From Linyphia triangularis (lineage: Eukaryota > Arthropoda > Arachnida > Araneae > Linyphiidae): DNA of 64,000 bases. Of this stretch, positions 20,780 through 32,530 are shown piece by piece. The notes under the pieces were generated by a model, which was not told the origin of the DNA, did no database searches, and saw only the letters and a program-made list of their open reading frames with translations. The stretch lies in contig OZ021723.1 of assembly GCA_963978545.1 (NCBI GenBank), positions 10,466,593 to 10,530,592 on the forward strand, in the 5' to 3' direction. The number at the start of each line of letters is the position of its first letter. Position 1 is the stretch's first letter. Made by a program: the position numbers and the translations under genes.

Positions 20780-21900
20780 TTCTTAGTGTAGCTACATTTA
20801 AATGTTAATGTTATGAAAATTCTAGTTGGACTTTTGAAAAATAGATTATTAAAATTTTAATTAGTTATTTTTTAATTAATTTTCTTAATTAAAATTTTTT
20901 TTTTATAAAACGAATTCTAATAGGGCTCTAATAGCTCTGAAAATTTCTATGTAAGTAATTTTGAACTTCTTATTGAACTCTTGAAAAACAGAATTTCAAA
21001 TTTTTTAAAATTTTTTTTTTATTAATTTTTTAATGAACTTGTTTTTACAAAGTGACTTCAAATAGAGATACGGCTCTGAAATTTTCATCGTAAGTAGTTT
21101 TAGCCTTCTAATTGGACTTTTAAGAAGCAGAATTTGAAATTTTATTTAGTTCTTTTTAATTAATTAATAACTATTTTACAAAACGATTTCCAATATGGCT
21201 ACAGCTCTGAAATTTTCAACATAAGTATTTGTGGCCCCCTAATTGGACTTTTGAAAAACAGAATTTTAAATTTTTATTTAGTTCTTTTTTAATTATTTTT
21301 TTTATTTAATTAATAAATATTTTACAGAACGATTTCAAATAGGGCTACAGCTCTGAAGCTTTCAACATATAAGTAGTTTTGGCCTTCTAATTGGACTTTT
21401 GAAAAACAGAATTTTAAATTTTTATTTAGTTCTTTTTTAATTATTTTTTTTATTTAATTAATAAATATTTTACAGAACGATTTCAAATAGGGCTACAGCT
21501 CTGAAGCTTTCAACATATAAGTAGTTTTGGCCTTCTAATTGGACTTTTGAAAAACAGAATTTTAAATTTTTATTTAGTTCTTTTTTAATTATTTTTTTTA
21601 TTTAATTAATAAATATTTTACAGAACGATTTCAAATAGGGCTACAGCTCTGAAGCTTTCAACATATAAGTAGTTTTGGCCTTCTAATTGGACTTTTGAAA
21701 AACAGAATTTTAAATTTTTATTTAGTTCTTTTTTAATTATTTTTTTTATTTAATTAATAAATATTTTACAGAACGATTTCTAATAGGGCTACAGCTATGA
21801 AATTTTCAACACAAGTAGTTTTGGCATTCTAATTGGACTATTGACGAATGTTAAAATTTTAATTTTTTTTTTTTTTATTCATTTTTTTAAAAATAAATAT

Positions 21901-21941
<41 letters not shown>

Positions 21942-22020
21942 CTTCTAATAGACCTAGAGCTCTGAAAGTTTCAACATAAATAGTTTTGACCTTCTAATTT
22001 TGCTTTCCACAAACACGTGT
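20780..22020 (+). repeat. 148-bp tandem array, about eight units
   Basis: Units share GATTTCAAATAGGGCTACAG, CTCTGAAGCTTTCAACAT and TTCTAATTGGACTTTTGAA. The middle units, starting at 21331, 21479, 21627 and 21775, are exactly 148 bp apart and nearly identical, while the outer units are diverged. A 37-base poly-A lies at about 21903-21939. The array sits just upstream of a Helitron 3' end, as the 130-bp array does in H1. Confidence 0.9.
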
Positions 22021-22079
22021 TAAAATAATCTTAAAGTGGTGTTGTATTATTGTATTAACGGGGATTTTTTTTTTTGTGC

Positions 22080-22374
22080 CTCGACTGGGGAGATTCTTCT
22101 AATATTAAGGCTTTACGTAACAATTAGATTTTAGTGAGTGAAGCGAGCTTATGCTTACGCAACAATGAAGCTTTCAGCGAGAGAAGCGAGCTTATTCTTG
22201 CATAGTAATGAACCTTTCAACGAGTGAAATAAGACTGAACTTATGTTTCAATGAACTTTTCAGCGAACGAAGCGAGCTCGATTTTACGTAGCGATGAACC
22301 TTCCTTCCGCAACGCTAGGCCTCACAGCTAGCTAAAATATTGCACATGTTAAAATTTCTTAGGTATTCAGCTAG
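22080..22374 (+). mobile_element. Helitron 3' end (5' end not located)
   Basis: Ends TTAGGTATTCAGCTAG followed by T, nearly identical to the last 12 bases of H1 (GTATTCAGCTAG). Upstream are three or four GTGAGTGAAGCGAGC-like subterminal repeats (22133, 22177, 22262). No TC start could be fixed; the 148-bp array may be part of this element. Confidence 0.6.
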
Positions 22375-23259
22375 TTAGCAATATTTGTGTGCAAATCAGT
22401 TCCGAGAAAACTTTAAACTTTAAAACACTAAATTTCTTTATAAACCATATTACTTACACACTTAAAATACACCTTCTTTTTAAATTTTTTGTGTTTATTG
22501 AAAAGAAGAAAATATTAATATTTAAAAAGAAATTACCTTTTAACCGGCAACTTTTGGTTTTGGTATGCTGGTCATTTCCGTTTATAATTTACCTAGAGCT
22601 AATCAGTTTCAATTTGCCATAACTTTTGTCCAAATCAACGCAGAGTTGAAAAGATGACAGTTTTAGAAATTTAAAGATTTGGGTTAAAATATTCACGAAC
22701 AATATATTTTTTTCTTTTTTAAAAATTTATGAAAATCGACCTTTTCAACGTAGGCGACTACCTTAAAATAATAACTGTTTATATATAAGTGGATAATTTG
22801 TTTTAGATATGTTTTATTTAAGCTACGTTTTTATACGTTTTCATGAACATTTAGTAATTGTATTAAGACAAAGTATGGAATGGAAAGATAAACAATAACT
22901 CAAAATGGTATTGTTCTGTTGTAAATTTATTTAATAATGAAGATGCAAACGACAATGTTTATCAGCTTCTTTATTGCTTACGTATTTAATTTAAAAACTA
23001 AATCGTTTTGAACAGTTTATTGGAATTCGAAGTCCCATCAAACTGCCGAAAGCAATTTGTATTTCAGTTTTATTTCTGTTTATAAATGTAACCCTTGAAT
23101 TTTAGAGAGAAATTGGATCTCCTCTTGCTATCGCTTACAAATACTTGTACTAAATTAAAGAATTTTATTTTAATTTATTTAAATGCGTTTTTATTAAATG
23201 AGTGTGCATAGGAGTCAGTGAAGTGTTTATGTGTCAGGAAGGCACGAGTTTCTTCATAA
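22375..23259. other. Unassigned AT-rich sequence
   Basis: No element ends or credible exons recognised over 885 bp. The 22389-22622 plus-strand frame is Phe/Lys-rich and of random appearance. Confidence 0.4.
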
Positions 23260-24033
23260 TGTTGCGAATTTTTCTATATTTGTAAATATTTCGTAGTGTT
23301 AATTTTGTAAATAGGAAAATATATGTACATTTTGCATAAGGCAGTGCAATAGTTCACCGTTAAGTTGGCTTCTCGGCAGTATGGATTTTGATGCTTGATA
23401 ACGGGTTTTACAAGGAGCAGGACATTTAACATTATGGTAATGGGAATCTCGCCAAATTGGCGAGATAGAGCCAAGTTGGCAACGGTTTTGGCGACTAATT
23501 TTTTTCTCCAAATTTGGAGAGAAATCGTCAAATGTCGCTAAACTTGGCGACCATTTGGCGACATTTTTGGTCCCCATGTACATGTATAGGACTTTTCGAC
23601 TACGATCTGGAAAGTTCTCCAAATATCTACTCCTAGAAGTCTCAAGAAGGTTTGACTCCTATATAAGTCGGCCGAGGAACTGAGTCAGTTAATTGTTGAT
23701 TTTGAGTCACTGAATTAGTTGACTGATTTTGAGTCACTGAGTTTGTTGTTAGCCGAGTCCGTTAGTTGACTGGAATTATTGAGCCTCAGTGAGCATTCCG
23801 AGTAGTTCTAAAGCGAACTGTATTGCATTGTCTTTTGCGGCGATTTAGCAGTTGTGTTGTCAAGTTTTTAACTGCTGTTCTGTGCTCTATTGTTGTGAAA
23901 AGAGCTGTATTGTGTCTACTAGAACGAGAAGTTCTGGAGCTGTAAGAGAATCTGTGAAGAATTATATTGGAATAAATTTCTGCAAGTTTTGATCTGCTTT
24001 GGCTTCAAATCTTTCGAACCCGTCCACGCAACA
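23260..24033 (+). mobile_element. Solo LTR, family A, copy 2
   Basis: TGTTGCGAATTTTTC...CACGCAACA, 774 bp, flanks ATAA and ATAG (3 of 4 bases match). It carries a TATA-like TATATAAG at 23660-23667 and AATAAA at 23971-23976, about 60 bp before the end, the layout of U3-R-U5. No internal genes are attached on either side. Confidence 0.88.
23660..23667 (+). promoter_or_regulatory. TATA box of an LTR-A copy
   Basis: TATATAAG followed by a GGCCG-containing stretch, at the position expected for the U3/R border. Family members have TTTATAAG (about 25013) or TATATAGG in its place. Activity is not shown. Confidence 0.55.
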
Positions 24034-24578
24034 ATAGTTTTCTAATTCTCAAATTTCATCTATTAGACTACACTTTATTATTTATTATAAAAACGCATCC
24101 GGATTTAACTTTATACTTGTTTAACTGAATTAATTGTTGTATTTTATGATTTATTGTCTTGTCAAACTTTAGTAGTCTTTGAAGTTATTTCTGTCCTAGT
24201 GAAATTGACGGGCCAATAAATTCCGAAAAGAAGTTTTAAATGTCATCTGAAGTTTTTCAGAGTAAAGAATACCAGCATCAAAATTCTTATACGATTCAGC
24301 CAGATTCAAATATTGGAAGATATTCTCCAGGAATTTTTCCATTTGTATTCAAGTATGACTTTTCGTCTTTTTTTTTTTTTTTTAACAGTGACACATAATC
24401 TTGTAAAATGAATCCTTCTTCTAGAACTTTTATTTAATCGATATATTTCAAGATTACACAACAGACTTGTTTTAAAAGAAAAATATAAATTAATTTTTTT
24501 TATGCTTTTAGATTAGTGGTTTGAAACGACAGTTATTCAATTTTTAGGAAATAAAGTATTTTATCCAAGAATTAATAT
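24034..24578. other. Spacer between two solo LTRs, no internal retrotransposon genes
   Basis: 545 bp without gag/pol similarity. It is too short to be an internal region, and the neighbouring LTR has its own target duplication, so the pair is not a single element. Confidence 0.6.
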
Positions 24579-25344
24579 TGTTACGAATTTTTGTATTGTA
24601 TATTTGTAAATAATTCGTAGTGTTAATTTTGTAAATAGGAAAATTTATGTACATCTCGCATAAGGCAGTGCAATAGTTCGTCGTTAATTTGCTTCCCCGC
24701 AATGTGTGTCTTAATGCTTGATAACGAGTTTTACAGAGATAACACTGGGAAGCGAGTTTTACAAGGAGCAGGGCATTTATCATTATGGTAATGGAAATCT
24801 CGCCAAATTGACGATATCGAGCCAAGTTGGCGACGGTTTTGGTGACTAATTTTTGTCGCCAAATTTGGCGAGAAATCGCTAAATGTCGCCTAACTTGGTG
24901 ACCATTTGGTGATTTTTTCGGTCCCCATGTACATGTATAGGACTTTTCGACTACGATCTGGAAAGTCTTCCAAATGTCTATCTCTGGAAGATTCACGAAA
25001 GTTCCTCTCCCCTTTATAAGACCGGCCGTGAGTGGAGTTAGTTGGGTTAGTTAGTTAGTTGACTGGAATTACTGAGTGGAGTACTGACTTGGTTGTCTGT
25101 CAGCGAGCATTCAGAGAGTTCCGAAAGCGAACTGTATTGCATTGTCTTTTGCGGCGATTTAGCAGTTGTGTGTCAAGTTTAATTGGTGTTTTGTGCTCTA
25201 TAGTTGTGTATAGAGCTGTATTGAGTCTACTAGAACGAGAAGTTCTGGAGTTGTAAAGGAATCTGTGCAGAGTTATATTGGAATAAATTTCTGCAAGTGT
25301 TAATCTGCTTTGTCTTCAAATCTTTCGAACCTATCCACGCAACA
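24579..25344 (+). mobile_element. Solo LTR, family A, copy 3
   Basis: TGTTACGAATTTTTG...CACGCAACA, 766 bp, with a perfect 4-bp duplication ATAT (24575-24578 and 25345-25348). TATA-like TTTATAAG is near 25013 and AATAAA near 25283. The minus-strand frame at 24544-24996 crosses the LTR end and is not a gene. Confidence 0.93.
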
Positions 25345-25400
25345 ATATTTTTGCAGTGATTATTACGTATAATATAACCCATAAAAACAAAGTTTTTATT

Positions 25401-25511
25401 ACCCTAATAGCACACATCCTCCCAGGGAGGTCCCTGGGAAGTCATTCGTAGTCCCGGGGATGACTGGGGACTTCCTAGGGACCTCCCTGGGAGAATGTGT
25501 GCTATTAGGGT
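25401..25511. mobile_element. Short GC-rich hairpin MITE
   Basis: ACCCTAATAGCACACAT at the left and its complement at the right enclose a palindromic GGGAGGTCCCTGGGA-type interior. Arms are about 45 bp with few mismatches. Flanks are TTTATT and ATAAAT; the duplication cannot be fixed. Confidence 0.8.
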
Positions 25512-25898
25512 ATAAATCCTTTCTATGCATTGCCAATTTTTATATTCCTCAACACACACACACGAAAAAACAAACAAACAAAATCCAAGTTAATATAAAG
25601 GATTTAAAAAGTATTTAAATATTATAAAATAGGTTGTTTCCTCTAATAGAAGCATTCGTACAAAACTTTTAATTAAAAGAAAAGTGAAGCAGACTTATTC
25701 GGATTGTTATCTAGGTTAAAATGATAAGTGTTTATTTTAGTAGTTACCTGTATCTAATGAATAAAAACGCAGTTTTTCACTAACTCTAATGTATAACGTT
25801 CGGTTGTCATGTCTATCTCCACTTAGTATCTGAAAATATCATTAAGAATGCGTTTTTGTCATTTGGTTTGCTTTGTTTCCCTTTTGCGAGTATACTAC
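25512..25898. other. Unassigned AT-rich sequence
   Basis: A short (AC)n near 25551-25562. Nothing else recognised. Confidence 0.4.
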
Positions 25899-26430
25899 TG
25901 TTACGAATTTCTGTATATTTGTAAATATTTCGTAGTATTAATTATGTAAAAAGGGAAATTTATGTACATTTCGCATAAGGCAGGGCAAGAGTTTGTCTTC
26001 GCTTACCTGCAATGCGTCTCTTAATGCTAGAAAACGAGTTCTACAAGGATCATGCTGGAAAACGTGTTTTACATGGAGCAAGCCATTTAACATTATAGTT
26101 AATGGCAATCTCGCCAAGTTGGTGAGATAGAGCCAAGTTGGCGACGGTTTTGGAGACTAATTTTGGTCGCCAAATTTGGCGAGAAATCACAAAATGTCAC
26201 CAAACTTGGCGACCATTTGGCGACATTTTTGGTCCCTATGTACCTGTCAGTTGTGTATCAAGTTTTTAACTGCTGTTTGTGCTCTATTATTGTGTAAAAA
26301 GCTGTATTGAGTCTACTAGAACGAGAAGTTCTGGAGTTGTAAAAGAATCTGCGAATTGTTATATCGGAATAAATTTTTGCAAGTTTTGATCTGCTTTGGC
26401 TTCAAGTCTTTCGAACCCATCCACGCAACA
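25899..26430 (+). mobile_element. Solo LTR, family A, copy 4, promoter deleted
   Basis: TGTTACGAATTTCTG...CACGCAACA but only 532 bp. The family sequence between GGTCCCTATGTAC and CAGTTGTGTATCAAG (which in other copies includes the TATA box) is missing, with the junction near 26245. Flanks CTAC and ATTC do not match, unlike other copies. Confidence 0.85.
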
Positions 26431-26813
26431 ATTCATTTTGCCGAAAATTCCATAGTCAGGAATATTTAGCTCATTCAATGCAAACGCTAGTAAAAGAAAA
26501 AATGAATTTGTCTTTTAAGAAATAAAACACAAATAAAAGCACTTAAATTAAAACTGAATATTCATTTTTAGATTTCCTCTCTTGGAGGATTTTGAGGCAG
26601 ACAGATAGTTTAACTTATTTCTCCTATGCCCAATGTCATTTAAGAGACTGAGAAATAAAGGGGTCTAAGTGACTTTTCTTAACTTTTGAGAAAATACGCT
26701 TTAAAGTTTATTAAATTCTGTGAAAACTAGTGATATCTTCATTCCAGAGGTTAGTATTTGAAAAACAAATAATTTTCGTACAAATTTAATAAGAATAAGA
26801 TACTATTGCGTTG
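26431..26813. other. Unassigned sequence, includes one arm of an inverted repeat
   Basis: 26655-26712 (AAAGGGGTCTAAGTGAC to CTTTAAAGT) is inverted at 27570-27628. No gene visible. Confidence 0.5.
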
Positions 26814-27628
26814 GATGGGTTCAAAAGATTTGAAGCCAAAGCAGATCGAAACTTGCCAGAAGTTTATTCCACTATAACTCTTCACAGATTCCTTTACAAC
26901 TCCAGAACATCTCGTTCTAGCAGACTCAATACAGCTCTATAGACAACAATAGAGCACAAAACAGCAGTTAAACTTGACACACAACTGCTAAATCGCCGTA
27001 AAAGATAATGCAATACAGTTCACTTTCAAACTACTCTGAATGCTCACTGAGACTCAGTATCTCAACTCAGCAATTCCAGTCAACTCATTGACTAACCTCA
27101 GTCAGCTACTAACTGACTAACCTACCAACTCCACTCACGGCCGGTCTTATATAGGAGTCAATACTTCTGGGGACTTCTAGAGGTAGGTATTTGGAGAACT
27201 TTCCAGATCGTAGTCGAAAAGTTCTATACATGTACATGGGGACCGAAAATGTTGCCAAATTATCGCCAAGTTTGGCGACATTTGGTGATTTCTCCCCAAA
27301 TTTGACGACAAAAATTTGTCGCCAAAACCGTCGCCAACTTGGCTCTATCTTGCTAATTTGGCGAGATTACCATTACCATAATGTTAAATGCCCTGCTCCT
27401 GTAAAACTCGCTTCCCAGCGTTATCTCTGTAAAACTCGTTATCAATCATCACGAGGCTCATTGCAGGAAAGCAAACTATTGCACTGCCTTATGCGAAATG
27501 TACATAAATTTTCCTATTTACAAAATTAACACTAAGAAATATTTACAAATATACAAAAATTCGTAACAATACTTTAAAGTGTATTTTCTCAAAAGTTAAA
27601 AAAAGTCACTTGGACCCCTTTACTATTT
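26655..27628. repeat. Inverted repeat, 58-bp arms, around an LTR
   Basis: Arms 26655-26712 and 27570-27628 match about nine bases in ten. The loop holds about 100 bp of other sequence and LTR-A copy 5. With the LTR removed it would be a compact foldback structure. Confidence 0.7.
26814..27568 (-). mobile_element. Solo LTR, family A, copy 5
   Basis: TATTGCGTTGG...ATTCGTAACA on the plus strand, 755 bp, the initial TG being mutated to TA. Perfect 4-bp duplication ATAC (26810-26813 and 27569-27572). Polarity is minus, with TATA-like CTATATAAG near 27155 read on that strand. Confidence 0.92.
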
Positions 27629-27713
27629 AGGGCCTCATTTAACTTAAATAATTAATGAAAACTTATGATTTTTAAAATATGATGTCATTGTCTTCCATTG
27701 ACAAGAAGAACTA
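27629..27713. other. Short AT-rich spacer
   Basis: Between the inverted repeat arm and repeat X; ends in the TA that precedes repeat X. Confidence 0.4.
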
Positions 27714-27859
27714 GGGGTGTGGAACATCGCACAACTTTCAATTACACTATAATACTGACGTGGATTTGTGTCATCAGCCGTATTTATATTTTCATCATTC
27801 ATAGAGTAAAAACGGATAGTTTAGCGAAATTTTTTGCGATAATTCTTGTATGTGTCTTT

Positions 27860-27860
<1 letters not shown>

Positions 27861-27905
<45 letters not shown>
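27861..27905. repeat. (TA)n microsatellite, target of the mariner element
   Basis: Uninterrupted TA dinucleotides here and again at 28787-28813 on the other side of the insertion; a TA run offers many TA targets. Confidence 0.95.
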
Positions 27906-27907
<2 letters not shown>

Positions 27908-28786
27908 AGGTCCGGCTATTAATTTCCAGGACTGACGTAACTGTAGGAGAACGAAAAGCGGGAAGATGGCGCTAATGATTGCATATTGAAGAGCGTTTTC
28001 TTGCGCATGTACAGTGCAATCGGCGCCATTCTGAAGTAAGTGGTTCTCGTGGACAGACGCATTAAAACGTAGCTCTTAAATTCCTGTGCTCGAAGTGGAA
28101 ATGGAGCAAAGAGTTACCATTAAATGTTGCTTCAAATTGGGCAAGACAGCTGCGGAAACCTACGAAATGTTAAAACAAGTTTACGGCGAGGAAGCATTAT
28201 CCCGCTCAAGAACTTTTGAATGGTTTAAACGCTTTCGGGACGGGCGCGAAAGCGTCGAAGATGATCCACACACAGGTCGGCCGCAGTCCGTACGCACGCC
28301 GGAAGCAATTGAAAAAGTTCGCGATATGGCGAAATGTGATCGTCGATTGACTATTCGAGTACTCGCCAGTGAATTGAACATGGACAAAGAGACGGTTCGG
28401 CGAATTTTGACGCAAGACCTAAGCAAACGCATGATTTGCTCCAGATTCGTTCCTCTCTATTTAAGGGACGAACAAGAGCAATTGAGACTGGACGCATGTG
28501 GCGAACTTATCGACAACGCTGATACTAACCCTGCGTACCTGGATAGGATACCCAATTTGAAGCAAAATTTAATGTTAATTATTAACTCCATTTTCACTTC
28601 GACAACAGGAATTTAAGAGCTGCGTTTTAATGCGCCTTTCCACGAGAACCACTTACTTCAGAATGTCGCCGATTGCACTGCACATGCGCAAGAAAACGAT
28701 CTTCAATATGCAATCATTAGCGCCATCTTCCGGCTTTTCGTTCTCCTACAGTTACGTCAGTCCTGGAAATTAATAGCCGGACCTTG
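27906..28786 (+). mobile_element. Internally deleted mariner with about 200-bp inverted repeats
   Basis: Ends CAAGGTCCGGCTATTAATT and complement, flanked by TA runs. The inverted similarity continues about 195 bp inward on each side (27906-28100 versus 28592-28786), with roughly a dozen differences. That is far longer than the roughly 30-bp repeats usual for mariner. The interior keeps only the N-terminal part of a transposase. At 881 bp it is shorter than the usual full length of about 1.3 kb. Confidence 0.93.
28101..28616 (+). pseudogene. mariner transposase, N-terminal DNA-binding half only
   Basis: From the ATG at 28101 the frame opens MEQRVTIKCCFKLGKTA and contains the mariner paired HTH region, with WFKRFRDGRESVEDD and a GRP motif near residues 46-65, then a second helix-turn-helix around residues 75-110 (SELNMDKETVRRIL). 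The family likeness continues to about residue 150 (ACGELIDNAD), then is lost. The remaining 20 residues come from 3' sequence joined by the deletion, and the stop is at 28614-28616. The catalytic DDD domain is absent, so it cannot cut DNA. If translated it could in principle still bind mariner ends. An upstream GTG-based extension is not needed; the ATG matches the family start. Confidence 0.92.
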
Positions 28787-28820
<34 letters not shown>

Positions 28821-29300
28821 CAAAAAGGATTTTCTTATAAGTGGAACTGAGGGGAGAGAAAAAAAAAAAAAAACGATCGTTGATGAGGTATGCTCAAGAA
28901 AAGAGAACTCTATGTTGAAAGCATTCGTTTTTCAACTTTTTACACCATTAAAACATTTTTACTGGAATTTCGAAGGTGGGGAAGTTTAGAATACCTTAGG
29001 AGGCATTACCACAGCGATTTTTTTTATCAAAATCGTTAGAGCCGTTTTTTAGCAATCATTGAAAAACATGATTTTTTCAATTGCAGCTACCTTATGCGCG
29101 ATTTTGACGAAAACCTTATTGGCAGGTGGGCCCATGGCCACCACTAACCCTTATACCAAATTTGAACATCTAAGGTCAATTTGTTCGGGAGCTATGCTGA
29201 CCACAGACACGCACACATTTTTTTTTTATATCACTTTTTTTGAAATCAGGATGTTCCTCATCAGACATCATTGTAATTTTTTTTTTAAATATAATGTAGA

Positions 29301-29704
29301 GAAGTGCTCACGAATATATAGGTCTGCCGGGGCAAAATTGGCCGAAACTCCTCAAAAATCAATTCTGGTTGAGTTGAACTAAATCCTATAGCGAAATATG
29401 TCATAACCAACGAAATAATGAGTATTCGTTTCATTTGATAAACCATTGCTCTTTATTTTTCAACGATGACGGTTTCACTTCTCTGGCGCCAAATACATGC
29501 ATTTTTTAAAAAGTGAGTCAAGTTGGCGCCTTTCGGTCTAATAATGTTTTGGAGGTTGAATAGAAATAGTAGCAGCTTAAAAATTTCTTCATTTTCTCCT
29601 TAAAAAACCCCTTAAAATTGATAACAAACTATTCGGTATTGGGGTAAAGCTTATTTTTCCTTCAAAGCCAAAAAAAAAAAAAAGTTCATTCCAATCTTGT
29701 GAAG
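29301..29704. repeat. Partial copy of foldback repeat F and unassigned sequence
   Basis: 29318-29560 carries GGTCTGCCGGGGCAAAATTG, GGCCGAAACTCCTCAAAAAT and CATAACCAAC, as in the arms of the F elements at 41020-41670 and 60185-60843, ending with AAGTTGGCGCC. The rest is unassigned. Confidence 0.6.
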
Positions 29705-30066
29705 CAGTGGCGGGTTCAGAGGGGGAGGCTGAGAGGGAGCTGCACCCCCCCCCCCCTGAAAATCGAGAAAAAATTACGTTAAATTTCATAATTCTAGATA
29801 AAATTAAAAAAAAAAAAAAAAAAATCTGGAAGATTGGACTTCATAGTGTTAAGAAGTAGTTAGTAAATTGAGTTCTCTTAAACAATACAACTCTTTGCTT
29901 AATTTGTTTTTCATTCATTAATCAATAATTTAGAGGAATTAAAAAGAGTTAATTAAAAAAACAGTTTTTGTTATTTCCCTTTTCGTCAAACATTAAAAAA
30001 ATCACTATATTTCAAAAATAATATCAAACCCCGCCCCCCGAAACGATGTATCTGGATACGCTACTG
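29705..30066. mobile_element. hAT-like MITE, 362 bp
   Basis: Left end CAGTGGCGGGTTCAGAGG, right end the complement of CAGTAGCGTATCCAGATAC; both are diverged forms of a CAGTGGCGTATCCAG-type end. Flanks CTTGTGAAG (29696-29704) and CTTGTAAAG (30067-30075) match 8 of 9. The ends and an 8-9 bp duplication suggest hAT. The interior is C-rich then A-rich and non-coding. Confidence 0.6.
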
Positions 30067-30075
30067 CTTGTAAAG

Positions 30076-30585
30076 AAATTCAAGTTTGCCTCTAAAATGC
30101 TTTTTACTTCAATAAACAACCATCATCAGAGTTCAACGTATCTCTATGACACCAACACATAATGAACGAACGTTACATCATGACACGTGTGTTCATTCGG
30201 AAGCGACTGCTATCATAAGTGTCATCAAAGATTCATTCAACATTGAGGAAGCCGCACAAGGTTTTAAAAGGCTTTGGCGAATGGGATTTCGTCAAGCATG
30301 AAAGATCACCTCCCTTTCATTATATTTTACATTCCTTTTTTTTTTTTTGGAAAGGTATTGAACGGTTTTTATTAAAAGCTAACGATGCGAGCATATAACA
30401 ATGGTGGGATATCGCGATGTTTTGTTGGGAGGGAAGAAATTGGAAGGTCAGGTTTTGGATGTGTGAAGTTGACCTTCGTTCTGTTATTTTTATTTTTTAT
30501 TTTTAATGACTTTTCATATTTGCGCGAATTTTAGCGCAAGCGATGGTCATACTGATATTATAAAAACGTCTTTGTATATTGAGTA
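30076..30585. other. Unassigned sequence
   Basis: About 510 bp with no recognised gene or element end. Includes GCGCGAATTTTAGCGC-like inverted bases near 30521-30541. Confidence 0.35.
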
Positions 30586-31559
30586 GAGGTCGGAAATATC
30601 GATCAAAATCAATATCGATACAATATCGTTGCACAGAAAAAATATCGATAAAATATCGATACACGATTTTTTTTATTTATTTGAGTTTCAATTTTGCCAG
30701 AAACAAATTTCAACTTTTCATGAATTCATGCCTAAATTGTTTTAATAAATAATTTATAAAAAATGTTTTAATAAATAAATTATAACAATTGTTTTAATAA
30801 ATAAATAATAAAAATTGTTTTAATAAATAAATTATAAAAATTGTTTTAATAAATAAATTATAAAAATTGTTTTAATAAATAAATTCTAAAAATTGTTTTA
30901 ATAAATAAATTATAAAAATTGTTTTAATAAATAAATAATAAAAATTGTTTTAATAAATAAATTATAAAAATTGTTTTAATAAATAAATTATAAAAATTGT
31001 TTTAATAAATAAATTATAAAAATTGTTTTAATAAATAAATTATAAAAATTGTTTTACTAAATATATTATAAAAATTGCTTTAGTAACTAAATTATATTAT
31101 CAATCAAAATAAATAAATTACATTTAGATGTCAATGCATAAATTCTCATTTATTCTCAAAGAAGACATTTTGAAAACTATTTTACCGCACATTTTGCTGA
31201 TAGAGATGTTTTTAATATTTAAAATTAGATGAAAATTCCAAGCACACGTTGACAACATAAAGGGCGCTTTGTTAATCACTACTAATAAATGAGCTTATCT
31301 TTCCATTACATTATGTTTTCTTTTTAGTAAAAGTGCCATTTTAACTGTCTGTCAGCCAAGTACAAACTTCAGTTTTTAAGTTTTTGAAAAGGGAACAAAG
31401 CAAATCGAAAAAATACATGGAACTACAAAACGATCATCAAAAAACTAAAAATATTTGAAAATATCAATTTATCGGTAGTTTGTATCGATATTTTTACTAT
31501 CAATACTTAAAAAAAAAATATCGATAAAAATATCGCCATATCGATACATCGCCGACCTC
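30586..31559. mobile_element. Foldback element K, copy 1, with ATATCGAT-rich ends
   Basis: GAGGTCGGAAATATCGATCA at the left and the complement of GAGGTCGGCGATGTATCGA at the right, flanked by TA (30584-30585 and 31560-31561). Ends are packed with ATATCGAT motifs on both sides. Non-coding. A second copy is at 46148-47051 and has far fewer internal 26-bp repeats. Confidence 0.85.
30738..31085. repeat. 26-bp tandem repeat inside element K
   Basis: About 13 copies of AAATTGTTTTAATAAATAAATTAT-type units (written here only in part: TTGTTTTAATAAATAA). The copy of K at 46148 has about four. Confidence 0.93.
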
Positions 31560-31800
31560 TAATATTGAGAAACGATAAAAAACAATTTCGGGAAGATTTT
31601 TAAGAAAGCGCTGGACATACTTTTTACTTTAAGTTACGCATATGTATATACAGGGTAATGAAAAGTATAGTATTCGGTCAAATAATTTTTTTTTTTTTGC
31701 ATTTCTCCACGTTTTGAAACATCCTTATTTTAAAAAAAATGATCTAGAAAAATGTCTGTCTGTCTATGTGTACTTGGTCAGAACAAATTAACCTACGATG

Positions 31801-32530
31801 TTAAGGGGACATAGGACACTTTTGCAAAAATTCTTTAGTTTTGCCAAGAATTAAATAAAATTTGGCATAAACATAGAAGATGTGACTTAAAACAAAACAA
31901 CACAATTTGAGCAGATAATATAAAATAGATAGTAAATTATTGAGAAAAATGCATTAAAATAACACGAAATTTTAATTTTTTTCAAAATGCTCCTCGCGAC
32001 ACAATATTTTGACGAACATGAAAGAAAAATTTGAAGTTGTTTATCAACATATTATTAACATTTTCAAACATGCTTTTATCTTTAGGTGCAATAGTTGAAC
32101 AGAAATAAAATTTCAAACTTGGCGCCAGTGATTTCTCATTAAAAAATGCACATACTTCAAATTCCCAACATGAAAAAAAAAATATAAAAAATTATATGAC
32201 ATAAAAAAGCATGTGTAAATTTCTTTATAATACATTAAAAATTATTAATACAAAAAAATTAGGTGGATTTATCAAAAAATGAATCGCAAGGAGCTTTTCG
32301 AACATAAGTAAAATGGGAAAAAGCGAAGCTGAGAAAAACGCATTTTTAGCCTTTGCCAACAAGTGTGCGATGCGTTAAAATATTTAGTTAAAATAAAGAT
32401 TTTACCACTTAGAAATCATCGGATTTCAAAAATTCAAACGCGAAATTAAAGCTAGTGACATAAGCAATTTTTATAGAATGAAAACAATAAACGTCATTTT
32501 TGGTGATTTCAGTGTCCCATGTCCCCTTAA
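31801..32530. mobile_element. TTAA-flanked MITE M1, 730 bp
   Basis: TTAA at both ends and inverted repeats GGGGACATAGGACACT and complement of GGGGACATGGGACACTG. Inserted into repeat X at a position that reads GATGTTCAAATTTGG in X copy 4, so the target is recoverable. Non-coding. Confidence 0.88.

Larger units (their letters stand above)
27714..29300 (+). repeat. Dispersed repeat X, copy 4, interrupted by a mariner derivative
   Basis: Starts GGGGTGTGGAACATCGCACA after TA, reaches an AT microsatellite where the mariner element sits, and resumes at 28814 with CTTTGCAAAAAGGATT. It then carries the family landmarks TCGTTGATGAGGTATGCTC, CAAAATCGTTAGAGCCG and GAAAAACATGATTTTTTCA. The frame at 29059-29382 is a chance reading across the family. 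Confidence 0.8.

Noticed and set aside
23260..26430. One full LTR retrotransposon made of three direct LTRs
   Set aside because: Spacers are only about 550 bp without gag or pol, and the middle LTR has its own perfect target duplication, so these are separate solo LTRs.
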